From Gammaproteobacteria bacterium (GTDB taxonomy: Bacteria; Pseudomonadota; Gammaproteobacteria; Pseudomonadales; Azotimanducaceae): a stretch of 13,475 nt of DNA. How positions within the stretch are numbered: the stretch's first letter is position 1; each line of letters opens with the position of its first letter. The stretch spans positions 1-13,475 of the forward strand of contig DMUF01000066.1 of assembly GCA_003476445.1 (NCBI GenBank), read 5' to 3'. Positions 6,265-12,776 of the stretch are shown here, in pieces. Position numbers and translations under genes: made by a program. The notes under the pieces were generated by a model. That model made no database searches. It saw nothing but the letters and a program-made list of their open reading frames with translations, and was not told the DNA's origin.

Positions 6265-8073
6265 CTAGTGTCCTGGCCCCGTTGCCTCGCCACGGGCATG
6301 AACGCAGACGCCTTCCACCCAGGTCTGCTCCACCGCGATGGCGCCGATCTGATCAACCGGGACACGGCGTGGATCCGCGGCAAGCACGACAAAATCGGCC
6401 AACTTACCGACTTCGAGCGATCCGATCTCGTGATCCGAATGACACTGCCAGGCGGCATCAATCGTCATTGCACGGAGCGCAGCCTCTACCGACACGCACT
6501 CCTGCGGCGCCAGCGGGTGCTCGGGATCGCGCCACAGCGCGCGGGTCACCGCGTTCTGGATGCAGCGCAGCGGCCCCATCTCGGTCACCGGTTCATCCGA
6601 GTGCAACGTCCACCGAATTCCCGCCGTTTCACAGGCGGCGGTCCGGTCGAGCAACGCCGCCTTGTCAGGGCCGAAGATCACGTCACGAAAAGCCTGTCCC
6701 CACCAGTAGACGTGACCGATGAGAAAACTGGGGCTGACGCCCAGCGCGCGCATGCGCTCGATGTGCTCATCATGCAGGATCGAGCAGTGTTCGATGCGGC
6801 AGCGGCGGCCCGCGACATCAAGCCCGGCCGCCGCTGCCGCGGCAAAGGCGTCGAGCGTGTTATCGATCGCCCGATCACCGTTGGCGTGGATCGCCACCTG
6901 CCACCCTTCCGCCAGCCGCTGCAGCACCTTGTCGCGCAGCGCGTCCGCCTGCACATAGGCGATCCCCGCATGATCGGCGTTCCGGTAGGGATCCCGCTGC
7001 AGACCCGTGAGCCCCTGATTCGAACCATCGGAGACAATCTTCCAGCCTGTCGCCCGCATCCAGGCATCACCATCCCCGCAGGCGATACCCGCGCGGTCCC
7101 AATCCGCAGCACGGGCATCACCCAGGGAATACCGGAAGCGACACGTCATGGCACCGCTTTCGCGAAGCCGCGCATAGAGCGCGAGCTCGGCAGCGCCCTG
7201 CATCAGCCCCGTGCCTTGGTCACATACAGTGGTAAACCCTACCCGGTTCGCCCGACGTAACACGGCGAGACACGCCTCCGCTGGATCCGCGTTGCGCAAC
7301 GCAGTGTTGTGTCGAGCCACTAAAGCGATCGCTGCCCCCCCTTTCAACACGCCGTTCGGCGAGCCGTCAGCTTCGCGACCGATCTCGGCCCCCGATGGAT
7401 TCGGCGTGTCCGCGCCGATGCCTGCAAGCTTCAAGGCAAACGAATTGCAGTAGGCGATATGCAGCGATGCGTTGTAGATGAGTATCGGGTGGGTATCGGA
7501 GACCGCATCGAGCAGGTCTCGCGTAAGTTCCCGGGGCCCCGACTGGAGCGAAGGGTCAAACTGCCGACCCACAACCCAGTCTCCCGCTCTTGTCGCCGCA
7601 GTCACACGGCTCAGCGCCAGAAGAGCTTCATTCACGGAGGGATAGCGGAACGGGCCAAGGTTCTCGCAATGCTCGAGCAGCGCAATGGGTATGAGGTGCA
7701 GATGCGGCTCGATGAATCCGGGCAGCACGGTGCGACCGCCGCAGTCGACGATCACAGAGTCCCCATCGGCGAATGCCTTCGCTTCGTCCCTGCGGCCAAC
7801 ATGGACGACACGTCCATCGCGAATAACCATCGCCTCCGCTTCGGGCGCCAGCGCATTCATGGTGAGGATGGAGGCATTGACCAGAATCAGCGTGCCGACC
7901 TGCGCGGGGCGCGGCACACGAGCTATCCCGGAGGGCGCGACATCCAGTCTGCCGTAAGTGGCTTCGAGCACCGCGGGCAGCATCGGCGCACAGCAAGCAC
8001 ACCCATGAACATCGTGTCCCAAAGCGAAGAGCCCGTCGGGACGTCTGTCAGCACCCGCCGTCAGGTCGAACAT
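6265..8073 (-). CDS. YtcJ-like amidohydrolase (Amidohydrolase_3) with an unusual N-terminal extension
   Basis: The 602-residue product is a TIM-barrel metal-dependent amidohydrolase of the Amidohydrolase_3/YtcJ group. The beta-sandwich edge appears as ILTMNA (69-74) and IRDGRVVHVG (84-93). The first metal site is E122-P-H124-L-H126 after the VLPGF strand. Further conserved positions are K345 in GWKIVSDG, H396 in AIHANGDRAID, H429 in RIEHC, and D493 in TLHSDEPV. The C-terminus closes with GSLEVGKLADFVVL (551-564). Substrates of this group are N-acyl, N-formyl or cyclic amides, and cannot be assigned here. The first 58 residues are an extension before the usual N-terminus, with H20, H23 and C25-A-C27-C28 (HxxHGCACC), a possible metal or redox site. 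The start at ATG 8073 has only a weak Shine-Dalgarno (AGG at a spacing of about 6), and no better in-frame start was seen. It is the first gene of the unit shared with the peptide transporter. Confidence 0.9.
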   Translation of the reverse strand: MFDLTAGADRRPDGLFALGHDVHGCACCAPMLPAVLEATYGRLDVAPSGIARVPRPAQVGTLILVNASILTMNALAPEAEAMVIRDGRVVHVGRRDEAKAFADGDSVIVDCGGRTVLPGFIEPHLHLIPIALLEHCENLGPFRYPSVNEALLALSRVTAATRAGDWVVGRQFDPSLQSGPRELTRDLLDAVSDTHPILIYNASLHIAYCNSFALKLAGIGADTPNPSGAEIGREADGSPNGVLKGGAAIALVARHNTALRNADPAEACLAVLRRANRVGFTTVCDQGTGLMQGAAELALYARLRESGAMTCRFRYSLGDARAADWDRAGIACGDGDAWMRATGWKIVSDGSNQGLTGLQRDPYRNADHAGIAYVQADALRDKVLQRLAEGWQVAIHANGDRAIDNTLDAFAAAAAAGLDVAGRRCRIEHCSILHDEHIERMRALGVSPSFLIGHVYWWGQAFRDVIFGPDKAALLDRTAACETAGIRWTLHSDEPVTEMGPLRCIQNAVTRALWRDPEHPLAPQECVSVEAALRAMTIDAAWQCHSDHEIGSLEVGKLADFVVLAADPRRVPVDQIGAIAVEQTWVEGVCVHARGEATGPGH

Positions 8074-8123
8074 GTAGAGCCTGCTTCGCGATGAAAGGTG
8101 GATATCGCCGCTGCGGCGCGGAC

Positions 8124-8146
8124 CGGTGCCCGACGGGCCCGCACCG
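8124..8146. other. GC-rich hairpin between the ThDP enzyme and amidohydrolase genes
   Basis: The 78-base gap after the ThDP-enzyme stop contains CGGTGC (8124-8129) and GCACCG (8141-8146), an inverted repeat with an 11-base loop. A second short GC hairpin, CGCCGC-T-GCGGCG, lies at about 8106-8118. Neither has a following T-run on the minus strand. They may slow or end transcription of the upstream unit, but the evidence is only symmetry. Confidence 0.3.
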
Positions 8147-8151
8147 TGCCG

Positions 8152-9882
8152 CTAGCTCGCAAGGGGCGAGGTAACGTCGCGGTAGGACACTTCGAGCGAT
8201 GTGACGACATCGATCACCGTTGGTCTGCCGCAGGCAATGGCCTCGCGAATCGCGTGCTCAAGCTGATCGGGCTCCGTCACCCGAATGCCATGACACTGCA
8301 GGCTACGAGCGATTGCCGCGTGGTCGAAGTCGTTGAACTCAGCTGCGAACGGTCCGCCGCCATGGAACACCCAGCCCAACGCGCTGTTGTTGAAGACAAC
8401 ATTGATGATCGGAATGTTCTGTTCGACCGCGGTCATGAGCCCGTTCATGGTCATCGCAAAGCCGCCATCACCACAGATCGCCACTACTACTCGATCCGGA
8501 TGCACGAGTTTGGCGGCAAGCGCTGCCGGGATACCGAAGCCCATCGGTCCCGCGCCGGCTGCCTGCAGAAAACCGTTCGCTGAGCGGTTCTGGTAAAAAT
8601 GCGTCATGAGAATGCGGTTCTCTCCGGCATCACAGGTGACGATGGCGTCGTCCGGTAACACACGGCGCAACGCGCCGATGACCCGCTGCGGAAGAATGGG
8701 CACATCGTCCGCGAGGTAAGCAGGCGCATCGAAATACCCGTGTTCGGTCCTGAGAGCGCGCACGCGCGCACTGCCCCGCTCGAGCCGGCCAGCGACAGCA
8801 ACACTGCCCTCAGCCGCCACGGCCTCACGCAGCTGCGCAAGCGCCTGGCCGGCATCGCCGATCAGCACGTGCTCAGCGGGGAACGTCCATGCGGCGTTAC
8901 GCGGCTCGATATCAATCTGCACGAAGGTCTGCCGGGTCGGATCAAGCAGCGCCGGGTTCGCGCGGGCGGTGTCCGAGATACCGAGCTTCGACCCCACCAC
9001 GATCACCACATCGGCTTCACCGACAGCGGCGTTCGCTGCGGCAATACCAAACGTGCCGAATACGCCCAACGCGAGCGCATGGCTTTCGTTGAACGTGCCC
9101 TTGCCCGAGGCGCTCGTGACCACAGGCGCGCCCAGTGTTTCGGCGAAGCTCTGCAGCGCCGGAAAGGCATTGGCGATGCGCACCCCGTTGCCCGCGATGA
9201 TCACGGGGCGGCGCGCTTTGCTGATCGCATCCGCCGCGGCAAAGAGCGCCTTGGGCTCGACTGGGCCCGGGCTGCGCGGCAGATAAGGCGCCGTGCGGTA
9301 CAGCGCGGGTCGGGTCTCCGGGCCCACCGTGCCGGACAAGGCACCGGCGGCATACAGCACGGTGACCGGGCCGGGCTGCCCGGACAGCGCGTGCTTGATC
9401 GCAAGCTGGGTCGCCTGCACGCCCGCCGCAGGTTCGTGCGCCTCGAGCACCTGTTTGGTCACGGCGGCAAAAGCCTGGCGCGCATTCCAGGTGCCATAAT
9501 CACCCGTGCCTGCCTGGTAGGGACCGTGCAACCCGTAGCCTGGATTGTCACTGAAGTCTGTCAGCAGCAGCATGGGCGAACTCGACAGGTGCGCCTCGAG
9601 GGTTCCAAGCAGGCCATTGCCCAGAATCCAGGGGCCCTGCCCGATGATCACACCGGGCCGCCGCGTAAGCCGACCGTAAACTTCAGCCATCACGCCCGCC
9701 AGCGATTCCTCGCGCACGAGCACGGTGCGAAGGGTGTTCTGACGATTGGCGAGGGACATGAACAGACGACCGGTATGACCGCCGGCAATGCCGAAGACCA
9801 TGCCGATGCCTGCTTCCTCCAGAACCTGAAGGATCGCGTCCGCCGTACGGGTGGTTTCCGTGATCAGTTTGTCAACGCTCAT
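8152..9882 (-). CDS. ThDP-dependent enzyme, acetolactate-synthase-like (reaction unknown)
   Basis: The 576-residue product has the three-domain layout of the pyruvate-oxidase/acetolactate-synthase superfamily: pyrimidine-binding domain (about 1-180), central domain (about 200-360) and diphosphate-binding domain (about 395-560). E59 in VREESLAGVMAEVYGR (56-71) aligns with the catalytic glutamate that activates the ThDP aminopyrimidine. GDGGFAMT (471-478) followed by NN at 498-499 is the diphosphate/Mg motif. GPMGFGIPAALAAK (445-458) is the usual approach to it. Family members decarboxylate 2-keto acids, join aldehydes to hydroxyketones, or cleave 2-hydroxyacyl-CoA. The sequence does not decide among these, and the residues that define true acetolactate synthase were not checked. 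The start is ATG 9882. It follows the dehydrogenase by 11 bases with a coupled ribosome-binding site, so the two probably act on one compound. Benzoylformate decarboxylase-like activity is an alternative. Confidence 0.88.
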   Translation of the reverse strand: MSVDKLITETTRTADAILQVLEEAGIGMVFGIAGGHTGRLFMSLANRQNTLRTVLVREESLAGVMAEVYGRLTRRPGVIIGQGPWILGNGLLGTLEAHLSSSPMLLLTDFSDNPGYGLHGPYQAGTGDYGTWNARQAFAAVTKQVLEAHEPAAGVQATQLAIKHALSGQPGPVTVLYAAGALSGTVGPETRPALYRTAPYLPRSPGPVEPKALFAAADAISKARRPVIIAGNGVRIANAFPALQSFAETLGAPVVTSASGKGTFNESHALALGVFGTFGIAAANAAVGEADVVIVVGSKLGISDTARANPALLDPTRQTFVQIDIEPRNAAWTFPAEHVLIGDAGQALAQLREAVAAEGSVAVAGRLERGSARVRALRTEHGYFDAPAYLADDVPILPQRVIGALRRVLPDDAIVTCDAGENRILMTHFYQNRSANGFLQAAGAGPMGFGIPAALAAKLVHPDRVVVAICGDGGFAMTMNGLMTAVEQNIPIINVVFNNSALGWVFHGGGPFAAEFNDFDHAAIARSLQCHGIRVTEPDQLEHAIREAIACGRPTVIDVVTSLEVSYRDVTSPLAS

Positions 9883-9890
9883 GGGGCTCG

Positions 9891-9896
9891 TCCTCA
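9891..9896 (-). promoter_or_regulatory. Shine-Dalgarno overlapping the dehydrogenase stop codon
   Basis: The minus strand reads TGAGGA: TGA is the dehydrogenase stop and GAGGA is the ribosome-binding site, 8 nt before ATG 9882. A ribosome finishing the dehydrogenase lies over the next initiation site, which predicts translational coupling of the pair. Confidence 0.6.
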
Positions 9897-10703
9897 GTCG
9901 GAGCGGTTCCAGCCGCCGTCGATGGGTATCAGCGCGCCGGTCACATAGTCGGAGAGATCAGTCGCCAGGAATTCGATCACCCGGGCACATTCCTCAGGAG
10001 AGCCGTAACGCCGCAGCGCGATGTCGTCCGCTGCGCTGTTACTGCCAGTGGAGCCGCCCACCAGCTTCACGATGCGGGCGGTGGCAATCACGCCCGGCGC
10101 GATGCAGTTCACATTGATGCCAAAGGGTCCGAGCTCCTGCGCCAGGTTGCGCGTGTAATGGGCTATGGCAGCTTTCGCCGTTCCATAATGCGCGTAACCT
10201 CCGCCCACGCCCGCGACTTTGCCTGCATAGGACGCGACCGTAACAATGCGACCACTGCGCTGTTCACGCATGATGGGCGCGACCGCGCTACAGCAGTGAT
10301 AGGTGCCATACAGATTCATCTTGAGCACCAGATCGAACAGCTCCGGTGGCACCTTAGAAGCCGTCGTGTCTGCGGGTCGGCCACGACCACCGCCGGCGTT
10401 TGCAACCAGCACATCGACCCTGCCCCAGGTACCGCGCACGTCCTCAACCATCGCAAACACGGCATCACGGTCAGCGACATCGAGTTCGAATCCGAGCGCT
10501 TCGCCCCCAGCGGCCTGAATCTCGTGCACCGTGCTGTCGGCGGTCATAGCCGCTGCTTCAGCATCGAACTCGGCATAGGAATGCAGATCGACATCGCACA
10601 CCGCGACTCGGGCACCGAGCCGGGCGAGATGCAGCGCATACGAGCGCCCCAGTCCGCGGCCCGCGCCGGTGACGATGGCTACCTGGCCGTCAAGCTTTCC
10701 CAT
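9894..10703 (-). CDS. Short-chain dehydrogenase/reductase (classical, NAD(H)-type)
   Basis: The 269-residue enzyme begins at ATG 10703 (a purine-rich GGGGGA lies 5-6 nt upstream). It has the Rossmann fold with TGAGRGLG (12-19), and D37 after beta-2 (VAVCDVDL), which favours NAD(H) over NADP(H). NAGG (102-105) and the MNLYGTYH segment after it are standard. The catalytic residues are S158, Y173 and K177 (SYAG ... YGTAK). The segment at about 41-58 (SYAEFDAEAAAMTAD) is a longer than usual insertion before the next helix and is worth noting for cofactor or partner binding. IDGGW near the end is the usual C-terminal SDR motif. Substrate is not determined. The dehydrogenase is followed at 11 bases by the ThDP enzyme. 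The two would be expected to interconvert a hydroxy compound with a ketone and to make or cleave a C-C bond next to it. Confidence 0.9.
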   Translation of the reverse strand: MGKLDGQVAIVTGAGRGLGRSYALHLARLGARVAVCDVDLHSYAEFDAEAAAMTADSTVHEIQAAGGEALGFELDVADRDAVFAMVEDVRGTWGRVDVLVANAGGGRGRPADTTASKVPPELFDLVLKMNLYGTYHCCSAVAPIMREQRSGRIVTVASYAGKVAGVGGGYAHYGTAKAAIAHYTRNLAQELGPFGINVNCIAPGVIATARIVKLVGGSTGSNSAADDIALRRYGSPEECARVIEFLATDLSDYVTGALIPIDGGWNRSD

Positions 10704-10727
10704 GGCTTTCCCCCGATGACTGATCCG

Positions 10728-10733
10728 AGCATA
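10728..10733 (-). promoter_or_regulatory. Candidate extended -10 for the dehydrogenase/ThDP unit
   Basis: On the minus strand TGCTATGCT gives a TGn plus TATGCT extended -10, ending 24 bases before ATG 10703, with an expected start of transcription near 10721. No good -35 box was found at 17 bp, so this is only a candidate. Confidence 0.3.
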
Positions 10734-10818
10734 GCATCGCCCCGGACCGCTTCGGCAGTCAGCGTTAAAGGAAGTGCGAAAGCGTGGAGAAGCTTGAAGC
10801 AGGAAGAGCGGCGCGAGG

Positions 10819-10867
10819 ACCGGGTGGCGCGATACGCCACCCGCGGGTGGCGCACTCGCCACCCGGT
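10819..10867. repeat. REP-like double hairpin (four alternating GGGTGGCG/CGCCACCC units)
   Basis: An 8-base unit occurs four times in alternating orientation: GGGTGGCG at 10822-10829, CGCCACCC at 10835-10842, GGGTGGCG at 10845-10852 and CGCCACCC at 10857-10864. The outer arms extend to ACCGGGTGGCG (10819-10829) and CGCCACCCGGT (10857-10867). The inner pair is an 18-bp perfect palindrome (10835-10852). The DNA can form two tandem hairpins with 9-bp stems and loops of 5 and 4 bases, or one large cruciform. It begins about 9 bases past the pntB stop. A smaller hairpin CACTG-CGGT-CAGTG (10868-10881) overlaps that stop. No transposase ORF is present. It may be a REP/BIME-type element or an mRNA-stabilising or terminating structure. 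Confidence 0.6.
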
Positions 10868-10875
10868 CACTGCGG

Positions 10876-12267
10876 TCAGTGCCCCGAAGACCCGCGCATG
10901 GCGCTCGCGATGTCGTCCAGGACTTTCTTGGCATCGCCGAACACCATCAGGGTGTTGTCGGCGGTGTAGAGCGCGTTGTCGATGCCCGCGAAGCCTGTGT
11001 TCATGCTGCGCTTGATCGCCACCACCAGCTTCGCCTTATCGGCTTCGATGATGGGCATGCCATAGATCGGGCTGCTCTCAACCGTGCGCGCCGCGGGGTT
11101 CACGACGTCGTTGGCGCCAACCACCAGACAAACATCCATCTGCGACATTTCCGGGTTGATGTCATCCATCTCCACCAGCGCGTCGTAGGGAATCTCGGCT
11201 TCCGCCAGGAGCACGTTCATGTGACCTGGCATGCGACCCGCGACCGGGTGAATCGCGAACAGCACCTCCACCCCGCGCGCCGTAAGCTGGTCATAGATTT
11301 CGCGCACGCGGTGCTGGGCCTGTGCAACCGCCATGCCGTAGCCCGGCACGATGACGACGCGGCTACCCTGACCCAGGAAGTCGGCAACTTCGAACGCCTG
11401 CGCGCTCTTCACCGGCTTCGCTTCCGTGGCGACCGCGCCCGCCTTGGGCGCCTGCCCGAATGCCCCGAACATGACGTTGGAGAACGATCGGTTCATGGCC
11501 TTGCACATGATCACCGCCAGGATGAAGCCCGATGCTCCGTCCAAGGCGCCCGCGACGATGAGCAGATTGTTGTCCAGGAGAAAGCCCATCGCGACAGCCG
11601 CAAGGCCGGCGTACGAGTTCAGCAACGCGATAACCGTCGGCATGTCCGCACCGCCGATCGGAACGATGAGCATGACGCCAAAGACCAGAGCGAGCACGAT
11701 GATGATCGGGAAGAGGTGCCAGGCGGTCGGATCAATGATCAGTCCAATGGCTGCCGCGATCGCGATGCCCAGAAGTGCAAAATTGACGATATTCTGCCCG
11801 CGATAGGTGATAGGCCGAGTCGGGATGACCTCCTGCAGCTTGCCCGCAGCCATCAAACTGCCGGTAAAGGTCAGGTACCCCAGGATGATCTCCAGGGAGA
11901 TAACCGCCACGCGCACCGGCGTGAGCGCATCCTCCTCGAGCCAGATGATGTACTTCGCCGTTCCGACGAGACCGGCAGCAAGTCCGCCGAACGCGTGCGA
12001 GATAGCGGTTCGCTGCGGCACAGCGGTGAGTGGAACGCGCGAAAGCGGAACGCCAACCAGAATGCCGGCAACCGCGGCGAGCGCGATCCAGTGATAGTTG
12101 ACGATCTCCGGCGTAATGACGGTGCCGAAAATGGCAGCCGCCATGCCGAGCACGCCCGCCAACACGCCCTTGCGTGCCGTCTCTGGCCGATTCAGCCAGC
12201 GCAGCGAGAAAATGAACAGCGCTGCTCCGAGCAGATAGCTGATCTGGGTTATGCCCTCCTGGATCAT
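10876..12267 (-). CDS. pntB: NAD(P) transhydrogenase subunit beta (PntB)
   Basis: The 463-residue protein is full length for PntB, the subunit with most of the membrane domain and the NADP(H)-binding domain III of the proton-translocating transhydrogenase (NADH + NADP+ + protons out gives NAD+ + NADPH + protons in). The N-terminal two thirds (about 5-265) is a run of hydrophobic helices. H91 (SHAFGG) is at the position of the proton-channel histidine of E. coli PntB. Domain III from about 290 has GYGMAVAQAQ (309-318), HPVAGRMPGHMN (340-351), GANDVVNPAA (384-393) and KLVVAIKR (413-420), all typical NADP-binding features. ATG 12267 follows AGGAG (12276-12280) at 8 nt and overlaps the pntAb stop by four bases. 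The double hairpin lies just beyond its stop. The function is certain as a family; whether the complex is active depends on a pntAa gene elsewhere. Confidence 0.97.
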   Translation of the reverse strand: MIQEGITQISYLLGAALFIFSLRWLNRPETARKGVLAGVLGMAAAIFGTVITPEIVNYHWIALAAVAGILVGVPLSRVPLTAVPQRTAISHAFGGLAAGLVGTAKYIIWLEEDALTPVRVAVISLEIILGYLTFTGSLMAAGKLQEVIPTRPITYRGQNIVNFALLGIAIAAAIGLIIDPTAWHLFPIIIVLALVFGVMLIVPIGGADMPTVIALLNSYAGLAAVAMGFLLDNNLLIVAGALDGASGFILAVIMCKAMNRSFSNVMFGAFGQAPKAGAVATEAKPVKSAQAFEVADFLGQGSRVVIVPGYGMAVAQAQHRVREIYDQLTARGVEVLFAIHPVAGRMPGHMNVLLAEAEIPYDALVEMDDINPEMSQMDVCLVVGANDVVNPAARTVESSPIYGMPIIEADKAKLVVAIKRSMNTGFAGIDNALYTADNTLMVFGDAKKVLDDIASAMRGSSGH

Positions 12268-12560
12268 GCTTTCGGCTCCTTCTCCTTGAACATCTTCAGC
12301 ATGCGGTCAGTAATCATGAATCCGCTCACAATGTTGGTGACGGACGCAAAGACGGCCACCGCGCCGAGAGCGGTTGCCAGCGGATCCGTCTCCTGACCCG
12401 CAATGATGATCGAGCCAACAATCGCAATCGCCGATATCGCATTGGTGAGCGACATGAGCGGCGTGTGCAACAGGCGCGATACGTTCTGAATGACCTGAAA
12501 GCCGACAAAGGTCGACAGCATCAGGACGAACAGCATCGAGAAGAGGTCCATGTTCTCCAT
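12264..12560 (-). CDS. pntAb: NAD(P) transhydrogenase subunit alpha, membrane part (PntAb)
   Basis: The 98-residue product is the small membrane subunit found in organisms with a split alpha subunit (Rhodospirillum-type PntAA/PntAB/PntB). Three hydrophobic helices are visible at about 5-24, 38-55 and 62-82, linked by short loops (HTPLMSLTNAIS and QETDPLAT). The C-terminus is basic and charged (MFKEKEPKA). The start is the ATG at 12560, with GGAGA (12569-12573) 8 nt upstream. A longer reading to 12716 would add about 52 residues with no resemblance to the family and is not used. The last bases overlap the pntB start as ATGA, so the two are translated together. The NAD-binding partner PntAa, usually directly upstream, is not present here. 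Confidence 0.95.
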   Translation of the reverse strand: MENMDLFSMLFVLMLSTFVGFQVIQNVSRLLHTPLMSLTNAISAIAIVGSIIIAGQETDPLATALGAVAVFASVTNIVSGFMITDRMLKMFKEKEPKA

Positions 12561-12776
12561 CGGCGAGATCTCCACTGCATTACAAGCAAGACACGCTGCA
12601 TCGCTACTACCGCGACAATCAGCAGGTGCTTTGCCAAGGGCCGCCGGACGGCTCTCGACTGCTGACCGGAAGGGCGGGGGGCAACGGTACCGTCGCAAAC
12701 CGCGCATGACAACCATCGCTCTCAGGAGAAATGTAGCCTCACTGTATGTTTTCTGCGCGTGCCGGTATTGACTCCA
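12561..12776. other. Intergenic region upstream of pntAb; no gene seen
   Basis: The 216 bases between the acyltransferase stop and pntAb contain no convincing gene, and no remnant of pntAa is recognisable. They should hold the pnt promoter on the minus strand. A weak TGTAAT is seen near 12580, but with no matching -35. I mark the region as regulatory by position only. Confidence 0.5.

Noticed and set aside
6268..7260. A 330-codon plus-strand frame opposite the amidohydrolase
   Set aside because: It is the complement of a confident gene, with Arg/Pro/His-rich composition and no recognisable family.
8124..8146. Possible intrinsic terminator after the ThDP enzyme
   Set aside because: It forms a short GC stem with a long loop and lacks a T-tract, so I list it only as a hairpin.
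8740..9948. A 402-codon plus-strand frame opposite the ThDP enzyme
   Set aside because: It is antisense to an enzyme with full motifs, with no recognisable domain and no ribosome-binding site.
10704..10934. N-terminal extension of the dehydrogenase into the pntB end
   Set aside because: The extra residues would cross the double hairpin and overlap pntB. MGKLDGQVAIVTG at ATG 10703 is the normal SDR start.
10879..12396. A 505-codon open frame on the plus strand opposite pntB
   Set aside because: It is antisense to a clear pntB/pntAb pair; its translation is rich in Arg/His/Asp with no domain I can recognise. Long antisense frames are common in GC-rich genes.
12561..12716. N-terminal extension of pntAb
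   Set aside because: It adds about 52 Arg/Pro-rich residues unlike the family; ATG 12560 has a good ribosome-binding site.
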